Source: Sphingomonas pokkalii
GTDB taxonomy: Bacteria; Pseudomonadota; Alphaproteobacteria; Sphingomonadales; Sphingomonadaceae
Assembly: GCF_003096275.1 (NCBI RefSeq)
Contig: NZ_QENQ01000001.1
Span: forward strand, 729,478 to 793,477
Length of the DNA stretch: 64,000 nucleotides
Direction: 5' to 3'
Positions 1 to 9,400 of this stretch are shown here, in pieces (the first letter of the stretch is position 1; each line of letters begins with the position of its first letter). A program made the position numbers and the translations under genes. The notes under the pieces are model-generated. The model ran no database searches. It was not told where the DNA came from and saw only the letters and a list, made by a program, of their open reading frames with translations.

Positions 1-868
1 CGTCGTCATAGCGGGCATTGAGCATCGGGAAGTCGGGCAGGGTGCGGCACAAGGCGACGATCAGGAACGGCAGCATGGTCAGCTTGGGGCGCTGGCCGCG
101 ATTGTCGTTGAGGTCGCCGCGCATCGCTTCCAGCGCGGTGACGTCGATCTCGTCGACATAGGTGAAGTGGGGGATGGCGCGCTTCGACGCGGCCATGTTC
201 TCGGCGATGCGGCGGCGCATGCCGATCACCTTCACCGGCTGGTCCTCGCGGGCACGGGAGGCGTGCGGCGCGTGATAGCCCTGCGCGCTGCCATAGCGGA
301 GGAAGGCGTCGAGATCGGCATGGCGGATGCGGTCGCCCTCGGCGGGCTTCACCTGCGCGAGGTCGATGCCGAGGTCTGCCGCACGGGCACGCACGGCGGG
401 GGAGGCGAGGATCTTGGTCTCCTGCGCCCCCCCTCCCGCGTGCGGGAGGGGGCTGGGGGGTGGGCCCCCGGCATCCGCGGGTGCATCGCTGGTGGCGAGC
501 GAGGGCCCACCCCCGGCCCCTCCCGCACGCGGGAGGGGAGCGCTGGGCGCAGCGTCCGTCGCCTCTTCAACCCCAGGATTTTCGGCCTCGACCTGCTCCT
601 CGACCGGCGTCTCCGCCTCGGCCGCAGCCTCGACCTCGATCACCATCAGCGCCGAGCCGATCGGCACCTGATCCCCCACCGCGCCGGCGAGCTCGACCAC
701 CACGCCGGAGACGGGCGATTCCATCTCCACCGTGGCCTTGTCGGTCATCATGTCGGCGACCTGCTGGTCCTCCTCCACGCGGTCGCCGATCTTCACGTGC
801 CAGGCGACGATCTCGGCCTCGGCAATGCCTTCGCCGATGTCCGGCAGACGAAAGGTGAAACGAGCCAT
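1..868 (-). CDS. bkdB: Branched-chain 2-oxoacid dehydrogenase E2 (dihydrolipoyl acyltransferase), C-terminus beyond window
   Basis: E2 core of the branched-chain 2-oxoacid dehydrogenase complex; its lipoyl arm carries acyl groups from E1 to CoA in the cytoplasm. The start codon at 868 lies 5 nt after the E1beta stop and has an AGGA Shine-Dalgarno. Residues 1-80 form a lipoyl domain (DIGEGIAEAEI; lysine 44 in MTDKATVEM is the expected lipoylation site). A linker follows (about 81-150), then a peripheral-subunit-binding domain (ILASPAVRARAADLGID) and the start of the catalytic domain (VIGMRRRIAENM). The gene runs off the left edge. Odd: residues 111-147 of the linker are a translated palindromic repeat (see the repeat at 431-538). 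An acetoin or pyruvate dehydrogenase E2 is less likely because the adjacent E1alpha is BkdA1-like. Confidence 0.9.
   Translation of the reverse strand, partial: MARFTFRLPDIGEGIAEAEIVAWHVKIGDRVEEDQQVADMMTDKATVEMESPVSGVVVELAGAVGDQVPIGSALMVIEVEAAAEAETPVEEQVEAENPGVEEATDAAPSAPLPRAGGAGGGPSLATSDAPADAGGPPPSPLPHAGGGAQETKILASPAVRARAADLGIDLAQVKPAEGDRIRHADLDAFLRYGSAQGYHAPHASRAREDQPVKVIGMRRRIAENMAASKRAIPHFTYVDEIDVTALEAMRGDLNDNRGQRPKLTMLPFLIVALCRTLPDFPMLNARYDD
431..538. repeat. REP-like composite palindrome inside the E2 coding sequence
   Basis: Two hairpin units in mirror arrangement: 431-450 (9-bp arms CCCTCCCGC/GCGGGAGGG, 2-nt loop) and 517-538 (10-bp arms CCCCTCCCGC/GCGGGAGGGG, 2-nt loop). Between them is a nested inverted repeat of GGGGGTGGGCCC type. 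The whole is read in frame on the minus strand, giving near-duplicate peptides PLPRAGG and PLPHAGG in the E2 linker. Similar GC-rich hairpins recur in intergenic gaps of this window, so this looks like a mobile repeat tolerated inside a disordered linker. Confidence 0.8.
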
Positions 869-873
869 GGGCG

Positions 874-1893
874 TCAGTCCTTGAGGAGGTTGTTGAGCGC
901 CTCGCGGATCCGCACCGGACCCGGGAAATAGGCCCATTCGAGGCTGTGGGGATAGGGCGTGTCGAAGCCGGTGACGCGGGCGATCGGCGCTTCGAGATGG
1001 TAGAAGCAGCGCTCCTGCACCAGGGCCGAAAGCTCGGCGCCGAAGCCGGAAGTGCGCGTCGCCTCATGGACGATCATGCAGCGGCCGGTCTTCTTGACCG
1101 AGGCTTCGATCGCCTCGATGTCGAGCGGCACCAGCGTGCGCAGGTCGAGGATCTCGGCGTCGACGCCCAGTTCCTCGATCGTCGCGGCAACCACATGGAC
1201 CATCGTGCCGTAGCAGAGGATCGTCACCGCCTCGCCCTCGCGCACGGTCGCCGCCTTGCCGAGTTCGACGCGGTAATAGCCTGTCGGAACTTCGCTCGCG
1301 GGGTGCGCGGTCCAGTTCTTGGCCGGGCGATCATAATGGCCGTCGAACGGGCCGTTATAGATGCGCTTGGGCTCGAGGAAGAGGACGGGGTCGTTGTCCT
1401 CGATCGCGGCGATCAGCAGGCCCTTGGCGTCATAGGGCGTCGACGGGATCACCGTCTTGATGCCGGACACGTGCGTGAAGATGCCCTCTGGCGACTGGCT
1501 GTGCGTCTGCCCGCCGAAGATGCCGCCGCCGTACGGAGAGCGCACCGTGATCGGCGCGGTGAAGTCGCCGTTCGAGCGGTAGCGCAGGCGGGCGGCTTCG
1601 GACACGAGCTGGTCGAGCGCGGGGTAGATATAATCGGCGAACTGGATCTCGGGCACGGGGCGCAGGCCATAGGCGCCCATGCCGATCGACACGCCGATGA
1701 TGCCGATCTCGGTGATCGGCGTGTCGAACGCGCGGGTCTTGCCGTATTTGGCCTGGAGCCCGGCGGTCGCGCGGAACACGCCGCCGAAATAGCCGACATC
1801 CTCGCCCATCACGACGACCTGGTCGTCGCGTTCCATCATCACGTCCATGGCGGCGTTGATCGCCTGGATCATGTTCATGCGGGTCGTCGTCAT
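874..1893 (-). CDS. bkdA2: Branched-chain 2-oxoacid dehydrogenase E1 beta subunit
   Basis: Beta subunit of the thiamin-diphosphate-dependent decarboxylase that pairs with E1alpha (2084-3355) to decarboxylate branched-chain 2-oxoacids. 339 residues from MTTTRMNM, the usual family length. Family features seen: the ALVLGEDVG-equivalent region MGEDVGYFGGVF, FADYIYPALDQLVSEAARLRYRS, the RSPYGGGIFGGQTHSQSPE segment and a transketolase C-terminal domain with EILDLRTLVPLD and VHEATRTSGFGAE. A longer frame opening at 2004 only translates the upstream repeat and is rejected. The start codon is 3 nt from a repeat hairpin whose arm (GGGGAG about 8 nt upstream) supplies the apparent ribosome-binding site. 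Confidence 0.93.
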   Translation of the reverse strand: MTTTRMNMIQAINAAMDVMMERDDQVVVMGEDVGYFGGVFRATAGLQAKYGKTRAFDTPITEIGIIGVSIGMGAYGLRPVPEIQFADYIYPALDQLVSEAARLRYRSNGDFTAPITVRSPYGGGIFGGQTHSQSPEGIFTHVSGIKTVIPSTPYDAKGLLIAAIEDNDPVLFLEPKRIYNGPFDGHYDRPAKNWTAHPASEVPTGYYRVELGKAATVREGEAVTILCYGTMVHVVAATIEELGVDAEILDLRTLVPLDIEAIEASVKKTGRCMIVHEATRTSGFGAELSALVQERCFYHLEAPIARVTGFDTPYPHSLEWAYFPGPVRIREALNNLLKD

Positions 1894-1896
1894 GCT

Positions 1897-2063
1897 CCCT
1901 CTCCCCTTGTGGGAGAGGGAGGGAGCGGCGAAGCCGCGGAAGGGTGAGGGGGCGATTTGCGCATGCAAATCGCGCGCGGCTGCGCCGCGCTCACCCTCAT
2001 CCAACCTCCGCTAGGCGGCAGAGCCGCCAAGCTGCGGTATCCTTCTCCCATCAAGGGAGAAGG
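1897..2063. repeat. Composite REP-like repeat filling the E1alpha-E1beta gap
   Basis: The 190-nt gap between the two E1 genes is almost entirely palindromic. There is a hairpin at 1897-1919 (CCCTCTCCC/GGGAGAGGG), a central 9-bp-arm palindrome at 1952-1973 (GCGATTTGC/GCAAATCGC), GC-rich inverted arms around it, and a closing hairpin at 2041-2063 (CCTTCTCCC/GGGAGAAGG). Typical of dispersed intergenic repeats of sphingomonads. In the bkd transcript it would fold into a large structure between two co-transcribed genes and may alter their relative expression (inference). Confidence 0.85.
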
Positions 2064-2083
2064 TGTGAAGCCTACCACGCCGC

Positions 2084-3355
2084 TCATATGCCGGCCGCCT
2101 TGCGCTCGGCGATCATCTGGTCGCTCTGTTCCTTCAGGTGCCAGGGCATCTCCTCGAAGACGCCCTCGAACATGGTCTCGAACGGCTGGTGCATGCCGTG
2201 GCCGAGGATGCCGTTCTTCTCGGCCTCCTTCTGCGCGCGCTTCACCGTCTCGGCGAGTTCGAGGTCCATCGCCGCCTGGCGTTCCTCGTCCCATTCGCCG
2301 AGGCCGATGAGATGATCCTTCAGCCGCCGGATCGGATCGCCGAGCGGCCAGGCATTGGGCTCGCCGGCCGAGCGATAGGCGCTGGGATCGTCCGAAGTGG
2401 AGTGGCCCTCGGCGCGGTAGGTGAAATGCTCGATCAGCGTCGGGCCCTGGTTGGTCCGCGCGCGCTCGGCCGCCCATTGCGTTGCCGCATAGACGGCAAG
2501 CGCGTCATTGCCGTCGACGCGCAGCCCGGCGATGCCATAGCCGATCGCGCGCGCCGCGAAGGTGGTCGCCTCGGCACCCGCAAAGCCGGAGAAGCTCGAG
2601 ATCGCCCACTGGTTGTTGACGACGTTGAAGATCACCGGGGCGCGATAGACGGTGGCGAAGGTCAGCGCCGAGTGGAAGTCGCCTTCCGCGGTCGAGCCCT
2701 CGCCGCACCAGGTGGCGGCGATGCGGGTGTCGCCGCGCGCCGCGCTCGCCATCGCCCAGCCCACCGCCTGCGGATATTGCGTGGCAAGGTTGCCGGAGAT
2801 CGAGAAGAAGCCGGTCTCCTTCGACGAATACATGATCGGCAGCTGCCGGCCCTGTAGCGGATCGCCCCGGTTCGAGTAGATCTGGTTCATCATTTCGACC
2901 AGCGGATAGCCGCGGGTGATCAGGATGCCCTGCTGGCGATAGCTGGGGAAGCACATGTCGTCGCCGGCCATCGCCAGCGCGGCGGAAACCGACACGGCCT
3001 CCTCGCCGGTCGACTTCATGTAGAAGCTGGTCTTGCCCTGGCGCTGGGCGCGGAACATGCGCTCGTCGAAGGCGCGGGTCAGCGCCATGCTGCGCAGCAT
3101 TTTGCGCTTCGCCTCGGCATCGAGCCGCGGATCCCAGGGGCCCACAGCATTGCCCGCGTCATCGAGGACGCGGACCAGGCCGTAAGCGAGTTCGTGGAAG
3201 CGATCGGCCGGCTCTGCGGTGTCCGGGCGGCGCGCGGCGCCGGCGGGGGGCACGACGAGATCGCTGAAATCGGCCTCGTCGCCGGGGCGAAAGCGCGGCT
3301 CGGGCACATGCAGCGATAGCGGCGGCAGGTTGGCGCGCGGGGCGTCCACCGTCAT
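2084..3355 (-). CDS. bkdA1: Branched-chain 2-oxoacid dehydrogenase E1 alpha subunit
   Basis: Alpha subunit of the E1 decarboxylase acting on 2-oxoacids from valine, leucine and isoleucine. 423 residues. The N-terminus (LSLHVPEPRFRPGD, DFSDLVVPPAGA, AYGLVRVLDDAGNAVGPW) matches the BkdA1 type rather than pyruvate or acetoin dehydrogenase E1alpha. The thiamin-diphosphate motif runs from GEGS (218-221) to NNQWAIS (247-253). The start at 3355 has GGAGAG just upstream; a 20-residue longer frame to 3415 lacks support. First gene of the bkd operon and divergent from the SOS cassette; the 211-nt gap holds the imuA LexA box and an AT-rich stretch near 3420-3430 that may contain the bkd promoter. Confidence 0.93.
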   Translation of the reverse strand: MTVDAPRANLPPLSLHVPEPRFRPGDEADFSDLVVPPAGAARRPDTAEPADRFHELAYGLVRVLDDAGNAVGPWDPRLDAEAKRKMLRSMALTRAFDERMFRAQRQGKTSFYMKSTGEEAVSVSAALAMAGDDMCFPSYRQQGILITRGYPLVEMMNQIYSNRGDPLQGRQLPIMYSSKETGFFSISGNLATQYPQAVGWAMASAARGDTRIAATWCGEGSTAEGDFHSALTFATVYRAPVIFNVVNNQWAISSFSGFAGAEATTFAARAIGYGIAGLRVDGNDALAVYAATQWAAERARTNQGPTLIEHFTYRAEGHSTSDDPSAYRSAGEPNAWPLGDPIRRLKDHLIGLGEWDEERQAAMDLELAETVKRAQKEAEKNGILGHGMHQPFETMFEGVFEEMPWHLKEQSDQMIAERKAAGI

Positions 3356-3511
3356 GGTCTCTCCATCAAAAACGGCCGTGTCGCCACGGACAACGCACGA
3401 ACTCGAATTGCGCAACGCTGTTATAAAATTTCAACGCGCCTGTCGAGATGGGGCAGCAGGGCTGGCCTAAAAATTTGGGACATCGAGTCCGATTGACTCG
3501 CGCGCCAATTG

Positions 3512-3526
3512 GAACAAAATAGGAAC
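3512..3526. promoter_or_regulatory. LexA (SOS) operator upstream of imuA-imuB-dnaE2
   Basis: Direct repeat GAAC-N7-GAAC, the complement of the alphaproteobacterial LexA box GTTC-N7-GTTC; the spacer is exactly 7 nt. It lies 41 nt before the imuA start. In alphaproteobacteria LexA represses this cassette, so the site predicts DNA-damage induction. Context and exact spacing make the call strong. Confidence 0.85.
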
Positions 3527-3566
3527 GAACGAGTCGGACCTGTCATCAACCCCCGAGCGAGTCGCC

Positions 3567-4316
3567 GTGCCCGATCCTGCCACCCTCGACCAGTTGCGCG
3601 CAATGCTCAGCGCCATCGACGGCACCGGATTCCGTCGGCGCCCGGTGCTGCCCTTCGGGCTGGAGCGGCTCGATTCGAAGCTGGCGGACGGGGGGCTGCG
3701 GCTCGATGCGCTGCACGAGATTTCGGGCGCCACGCCCGATCTGACCGACGATTGCGCCGCCACCACCTTTCTCGGCGGAATCGCCGCGCGCTGCTGGGGG
3801 CCGGTGCTGTGGGTGGTTCGGCGGCGCGATCTGTTCGCGCCTGGGTTGGCGCAGGTAGGGCTCGATCCCAAGCGGGTGATCTATGCCGAGGCGCGCGACG
3901 ACGACGAATTGCTCGCGATCATGGAGGAGGGGCTGCGCCATCGCGGCCTCGGCGCGGTGATCGGCGAGGTGAAGCGGCTCGCCATGCCGGCGACGCGGCG
4001 GCTGCAATTGGTGGCTGAGGGGGGCCGTACGATTGCCTTGCTGCTCAAGCGCCATGCCCGCGAAGGGAGCGATCCCTTGGGCGCGCCATCGGCGGCGGTG
4101 ACGCGCTGGCGGATCGGCTGCGCGCCCTCGGCGCCGCTGCCGGTGGAGGGGGTCGGCCGGCCGCGCTGGGAGCTGTCGCTGGCGCGGCAACGCGGGGGGG
4201 AATCGTTCCAACTCTTGGTGGAGGCCTGCGATGCAACGGGTCGCTGCGCTCTTCCTGCCCCACTGGTCGCTCGACCGCGTGCGGCGGGCCGAGCGGCGCG
4301 CGCTGCCGCCGCCTGA
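3567..4316 (+). CDS. imuA: ImuA, SOS mutasome accessory protein (RecA-like)
   Basis: First gene of the damage-inducible translesion cassette; ImuA is a RecA/SulA-related partner of ImuB and DnaE2. 249 residues from a GTG. Family-typical segments: LPFGLERLDSKLADGGL, ALHEISGA, and a RecA-like core with VLWVVRRRDLFAPGLAQVGL followed by YAEARDDDELLAIMEEGL. The C-terminal CDATGRCALPAPLVARP is a usual ImuA ending. It overlaps imuB by 86 nt, so the two are probably translationally coupled. The upstream Shine-Dalgarno is weak. The LexA box at 3512-3526 should control it. Confidence 0.85.
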   Translation: MPDPATLDQLRAMLSAIDGTGFRRRPVLPFGLERLDSKLADGGLRLDALHEISGATPDLTDDCAATTFLGGIAARCWGPVLWVVRRRDLFAPGLAQVGLDPKRVIYAEARDDDELLAIMEEGLRHRGLGAVIGEVKRLAMPATRRLQLVAEGGRTIALLLKRHAREGSDPLGAPSAAVTRWRIGCAPSAPLPVEGVGRPRWELSLARQRGGESFQLLVEACDATGRCALPAPLVARPRAAGRAARAAAA

Positions 4317-6408
4317 GCGGGCGCACCAGGGCGCTGCTACTTTCGTTGCCGTCCCCCTTGCCGGATGTGCTGACGGCAGGATGGCGGATTCCGCCACTAC
4401 CTGTGCTCCCCTCCCGCTTGCGGGGAACGCCGGCGACGAGCACCTCGCTTCCGTCCAAGCGCTCGCCGCTGCCGAACAGGAGGCTGCCTGCTCCGTCCAG
4501 CGCGGCGGCGGCTGGCGGCCGGGCGCGCGCTGGGCGCGGGCCGCGCGCGATGCTGCGATCGCGGCACTCCCGCCGCACCAGCGGCCGCCGCTGCGCGAGC
4601 TCGGCCGGCGTAGCGAGGCGGCGGACCATGCCTTCAAGCGGATGCGGCCCGACGAGGGCGGCGCGATGGCGGGCGGGGTGGCGCGGTTGCCGCTGGCGGC
4701 GCGTGCGGCTGCGCCGTCCGTTGCTGCGCCCACCCCATCCACCTCTACATCGTCATCCCCGCGAAGGCGGGGATCCATTCGCCGTGCCGTTGCGGCTCCA
4801 GCTTCGACCGATGAGTCAATGGATCCCTGCCTCCGCGGGGATGACGATGGGGGGCGGGGGGAGCGCGGGAGTCACCGGCGGACGTCCGTCGCGGTGGATG
4901 CAGCCGATGCGGATGGTCGCATCCTCTCGCGCCGCACCGGCAGCCGCAGCGAGGTCGCAGCGGCATGTCCGGCTGCGATGGCCGCGGGCATCCGCATCGG
5001 CATGGCGCTTACCCAGGCTCGCGCACTGGTGCCCGTCCTCCGCATCGACCCCGCCGACTCGGAAGGCGACCGTGCCGATCTCGAACGGCTGGCGCACAGC
5101 CTCGCCCGGCGTTGGTCGCCGAGCGTCACCCTCGCCGGCGACGACCTGCTGTTCCTCGACCTGACCGGCGTCGCCCATCTCCATGGCGGCGAGGCGCGGA
5201 TGCTGCGCCGGCTGCACGCGCTGCTCGCCCGGCTGGGCTTCGCGAACAAGATCGCCGTCGCCGATACCCCTGGCGCCGCCTGGGCCTTCGCGCGCTTTCG
5301 CTCCGAGACGCTGCTGCGCTGCCCGCCCGGCGAGCATGGCGCCTGGCTCGCCCCGCTGCCGGTCGAGGCGCTGCGGCTGGAGGGCGATGCGCTAGACCTG
5401 CTCCACCGGCTCGGCGTCGACAGCATCGGCCAGCTCGCCGCGCTTCCCCGCGCGCCGCTGGTCCGGCGTTTCGGCACCACGATCGCCGCGCGGCTTGACC
5501 AGGCGCTGGGCCGTATCCCGGAGCCGGTCACCCCGGTCACCCCGCCCGAGCCGATCGCCGTCACCCAGCGCTTCGCCGAGCCGATCGCCACCCCCGAGGC
5601 GATCGCGCACTGGCTGGGCGATCTCGTCCACCGCCTCGCCGAAGCGCTGGCCGAGGCGGGGCAGGGCGCGCGCCGCATCGGGCTGGTCGCCGACCGCGTC
5701 GACGGCGTGCCGCAACGGATCGGCATTGGCCTCGCCCGCGCCAGCCGCGATCCCGCGCATCTCCTCCGCCTGCTCGCGCGCCGGATCGACCAGATCGAAC
5801 CCGGCTATGGCCTCGATGCGATGACGCTGCATTTGCTGCGCAGCGAACCGCTCGGCGCGCTGCCGGTCGACGAGCGGCTCGATGCCGAGACGGTGCCCGA
5901 TCTTGCGCCGCTGATCGACACGCTGGCGACGCGGATCGGCATGGCGCGGCTGTGGCGGATGCGGCCGGTGGAAAGCGACGTGCCCGAACGCTCGGCGGCC
6001 GCCCTGCCGCCGCTCGATCCGCCCGAGCGCGAAGCCCCGCCGATGAAGGCCGACGATGTCCGCCAGCTCGACCGCAATGCCCCGCTGCCGCCCTGGCACC
6101 CCGACTGGCCCCGCCCGATCCGCCTGCTCCGCCGGCCCGAGCGGCTCGACCATGTCGTCGCGGCCCTCCCCGACCAGCCGCCGCGCCGCTTCACCTGGCG
6201 CGGCGAGCGGCACGAGGTGGTCCGCGCCGACGGGCCCGAGCGCATCCATGGCGAATGGTGGAAGCGCGCCGCCGAGACGCACGCCACGCGCGACTATTTC
6301 CGCGTCGAGGACGAACGCGGCCGCCGCTACTGGCTGTTCCGCCAGGGCGATGGCGAGCGCAGCGTTACCGGCGATCTCAGCTGGTACCTGCACGGCCTGT
6401 TCGGGTGA
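4231..6408 (+). CDS. imuB: ImuB, Y-family polymerase-like mutasome protein
   Basis: Non-catalytic Y-family polymerase homologue that links DnaE2 to the sliding clamp during translesion synthesis. 725 residues, long for the family. Family features: N-terminal VAALFLPHWSLDRVRRAERR, the GGGWRPGARWARAARDAAI segment, MALTQARALVPVL, LFLDLTGVAHLHGGE and an ImuB C-terminal domain. The acidic metal ligands of active Y-family polymerases are not apparent, as usual for ImuB. A 96-bp palindromic repeat (4751-4846) is translated in frame as roughly residues 174-206. Starts with a strong GGTGGAGG site within imuA; dnaE2 follows after 5 nt. Confidence 0.88.
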   Translation: MQRVAALFLPHWSLDRVRRAERRALPPPERAHQGAATFVAVPLAGCADGRMADSATTCAPLPLAGNAGDEHLASVQALAAAEQEAACSVQRGGGWRPGARWARAARDAAIAALPPHQRPPLRELGRRSEAADHAFKRMRPDEGGAMAGGVARLPLAARAAAPSVAAPTPSTSTSSSPRRRGSIRRAVAAPASTDESMDPCLRGDDDGGRGERGSHRRTSVAVDAADADGRILSRRTGSRSEVAAACPAAMAAGIRIGMALTQARALVPVLRIDPADSEGDRADLERLAHSLARRWSPSVTLAGDDLLFLDLTGVAHLHGGEARMLRRLHALLARLGFANKIAVADTPGAAWAFARFRSETLLRCPPGEHGAWLAPLPVEALRLEGDALDLLHRLGVDSIGQLAALPRAPLVRRFGTTIAARLDQALGRIPEPVTPVTPPEPIAVTQRFAEPIATPEAIAHWLGDLVHRLAEALAEAGQGARRIGLVADRVDGVPQRIGIGLARASRDPAHLLRLLARRIDQIEPGYGLDAMTLHLLRSEPLGALPVDERLDAETVPDLAPLIDTLATRIGMARLWRMRPVESDVPERSAAALPPLDPPEREAPPMKADDVRQLDRNAPLPPWHPDWPRPIRLLRRPERLDHVVAALPDQPPRRFTWRGERHEVVRADGPERIHGEWWKRAAETHATRDYFRVEDERGRRYWLFRQGDGERSVTGDLSWYLHGLFG
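4751..4846. repeat. 96-bp REP-like unit inserted in frame in imuB
   Basis: Perfect 12-bp terminal inverted repeat (CGTCATCCCCGC at 4751-4762, GCGGGGATGACG at 4835-4846) enclosing two smaller hairpins, with GGATCCAT/ATGGATCC inside. The same architecture recurs in the intergenic unit at 43720-43816 (97 bp), so this is a dispersed element, not native imuB sequence. At 96 bp it keeps the reading frame and opens no stop. Confidence 0.85.
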
Positions 6409-6413
6409 GGCCC

Positions 6414-9400
6414 ATGTATTCCGAACTCCAGGTCACCAGCCATTATTCCTTCCTGCGCGGCGCCTCCGCGCCATCCGAGCTGTTCGAGGCGGCGGCGGCC
6501 TATGGCATGCCCGCGCTCGGCATCACCGATCACAACAGCGTCGGCGGCATCGTCCGCGGGCTGGTCGCGGCGGAAGAGACCGGCGTGCGGCTGGTCACCG
6601 GCTGCCGGCTGGACCTGACCGACGGCAGCGGGGTGCTGGTCTGGCCCGAGGATCTGGCGGCCTGGTCGCGGCTCACCCGGCTGCTCAGCATCGGCAAGGC
6701 GCGGGCGGATGCGCAGCATGGCGAGAAGGGGCAGTGCTTCCTCCATTGGGAGGATGTCGCCGGCCATGCCGACGGCCTCATCGCGGCGCTGGTGCCCGGC
6801 ATGGCGGACAATGGCGATCCGGCGGCGTTGCGCTGGATGGCGGATGTGTTCGGGGCGCGCGGCCATGTCGCGCTCACCCGTCATCGTCGCCCGCAGGAGG
6901 CGGTGCGGCTGCATGGGCTGGCAGAGGCCGCCGCGGCGCATGGCCTGACCCCGCTCGCCACCGGCGATGTGCTCTATCATCACCCCGACCGGCGGATGCT
7001 GCACGACGTGATGACCGCGATCCGCCACACCACCACCGTCGACGATCTCGGCTTCCGCCGCGCCCGCAGCGCCGACCGGCATCTCAAGCCCCCGCACGAA
7101 ATGGCGCGCCGCTTCGCCGCCTGGCCCGAGGCGCTGCAGGCGGTGGAGGCAGTGGTCGAGCGCTGCAGTTTCTCCCCACGCGAACTCGGCAAGCTCTATC
7201 GCTACCCGGACGAAGTGGTGATGTCCGGCCGCAGCCCGCAGCAGGCGCTGGCCAAGCTCACCCGCGATGCGCTCGCCGTGAAATTCCCGGAGGGGCCGCC
7301 GCCCGCCTATGCCGAGCTGCTCGAGAAGGAGCTGCGGCTGGTCGAGACGTTCGGCTACGCGCCCTATTTCCTCACCGTCCACTCGATCGTCCGCTATGCC
7401 CGCGCGCAGGAGATCCTGTGCCAGGGACGCGGCAGCGCGGCCAATTCGCTGATCTGCTTCCTGCTCGGCGTCACCTCGATCGACCCGGTCGTGCACAAGC
7501 TCCTGTTCGAGCGGTTCCTTTCCGCAGACCGCAACGAGCCCCCCGATATCGACGTCGATTTCGAGCATGAGCGGCGCGAGGAAGTGATCCAGTGGATCTA
7601 CGAGACCTATGGCGCGCGCCACGCCGCACTCACCGCGGTGGTCAGCCGCTACCGCACGCGGGGGGCGGTGCGCGAGGTCGGCAAGGCGCTGGGGCTGCCC
7701 GAGGACGTCACCGCCGGGCTGGCGGGGCAGGTCTGGGGCTGGTCGAACGAGGGGGTGAGCGAGGCCGATGCCGCCGCGCTCAACCTCGACGCCAGCGAAC
7801 CGCGGCTGGCGCTGACGCTCGACCTTGCCCGTCAGCTGATCGGGACGCCGCGCCACCGCTCGCAGCATCCCGGCGGCTTCGTGCTGGCCCAGGCGAACCT
7901 GGACGAGATCGTGCCGATCGAACCCGCCGCGATGGTCGACCGGCGGGTGATCGAATGGGAGAAGGACGATATCGAGGAACTCGGCCTGATGAAGGTCGAC
8001 ATTCTCGGGCTTGGCATGCTCGGCTGCATGCGGCGGGCGTTCGATCTGCTGGAGCAGCACAAGGGGGTGCAGCTGACGCTCGCCTCGGACGCGATGCAGG
8101 AGGATGACCCCGCCACCTTCGCGATGATCCAGAAGGCCGATACGCTCGGCACCTTCCAGATCGAGAGCCGCGCGCAGATGTCGATGCTGCCACGGCTGAA
8201 GCCAAAGGTGTTTTACGACCTCGTCATCCAGGTCGCGATCGTGCGGCCTGGGCCGATTCAGGGCGACATGGTCCATCCCTATCTCCGCCGGCGCGAGGGG
8301 AAGGAGGAGGTCGAGTATCCGAGCGAAGAGCTCAAAGACGTGCTGGAAAAGACCTTCGGCGTGCCGCTGTTCCAGGAACAGGCGATGAAGGTCGCCATCG
8401 TCGGTGCCGGCTTCGAACCCGCCGAGGCCGATGCGCTGCGCCGGGCGATGGCGACGTTCAAGTCGACCGGCGGCGTCACCCATTTCAAGGAGAAGATGAT
8501 CAGCGGGATGCTCAAGAAGGGCTACACGCAGGACTTCGCCGAACGCACCTTCAAGCAGATCGAGGGCTTTGGCAGCTATGGCTTTCCCGAGAGCCACGCG
8601 GCGAGTTTCGCCAAGATCGCCTATGCGTCGAGCTGGATGAAGTGCCACCATCCCGACATCTTCTGTGCGGCGCTGCTCAACGCCCAGCCGATGGGGTTCT
8701 ATGCCCCGGCGCAGATCGTGCGTGACGCGCGTGAGCATGGCGTCGAGGTGCGCGCGGTGTGCGTCAACGACAGCGACTGGGATACGCGGGTGCTGGGCCG
8801 ATCCTGCCCGCCTGCGCTCCCCTCCCGCCTTCCCCTTCGCCTCGGCATGCGGGTGGTGCAGGGCCTGTCCGCGCGCGATGCCGATGCGATCCTCGCCGCC
8901 CGCGCCGAGCGGCCCTTCGCCTCGATCGAGGACGTCTGGCGCCGCGCCCGCGTCTCCCCCGCCGCGCTGGAGAAGCTCGCCCAGGCCGATGCGTTCCGCT
9001 GCTTCGGGCAGGACCGCCGCCAGTCGCTCTGGGCGATCAAGGCGCTCGATCAGGCGCCGCTGCCGTTGTTCGCCGCCATTGAAGGCCCTGTCCAGGCCGC
9101 CGAACCTGCGGTGACGCTCACTCCCCTCACCGCCGGCCGCGAAGTGGTGGAGGATTACCGCGCCACCCAGCTGAGCCTGCGCGCGCATCCGCTCCACTTC
9201 CTCCGCGGCACGCTGGCGGCGCGGCGCATCCGCCCGTGCGGGGACCTCAGGGCGCTCAAGGACGGCGCGCGGGCGGAAGTGGCGGGCATCGTGCTCGTCC
9301 GCCAGAAGCCGGGCAGCGCCAAGAGCATCTTCCTGACGCTGGAGGACGAGACCGGCATCGCCAATGCGATCGTCTGGCCGGCACGCTTTGCGCTCTATCG

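Noticed and set aside
1894..2004. N-terminal extension of E1beta to 2004
   Set aside because: The extra 37 residues translate the palindromic repeat; family proteins begin at MTTTRMN-equivalent positions.
3420..3440. AT-rich stretch upstream of bkdA1 as a sigma-70 promoter
   Set aside because: A TATAAC-like -10 exists on the minus strand but no -35 match at acceptable spacing; left as a possibility only.
3509..4018. 169-codon plus-strand frame overlapping imuA
   Set aside because: Out of frame with ImuA; Arg/Ala-rich shadow and its start lies in the LexA operator region.
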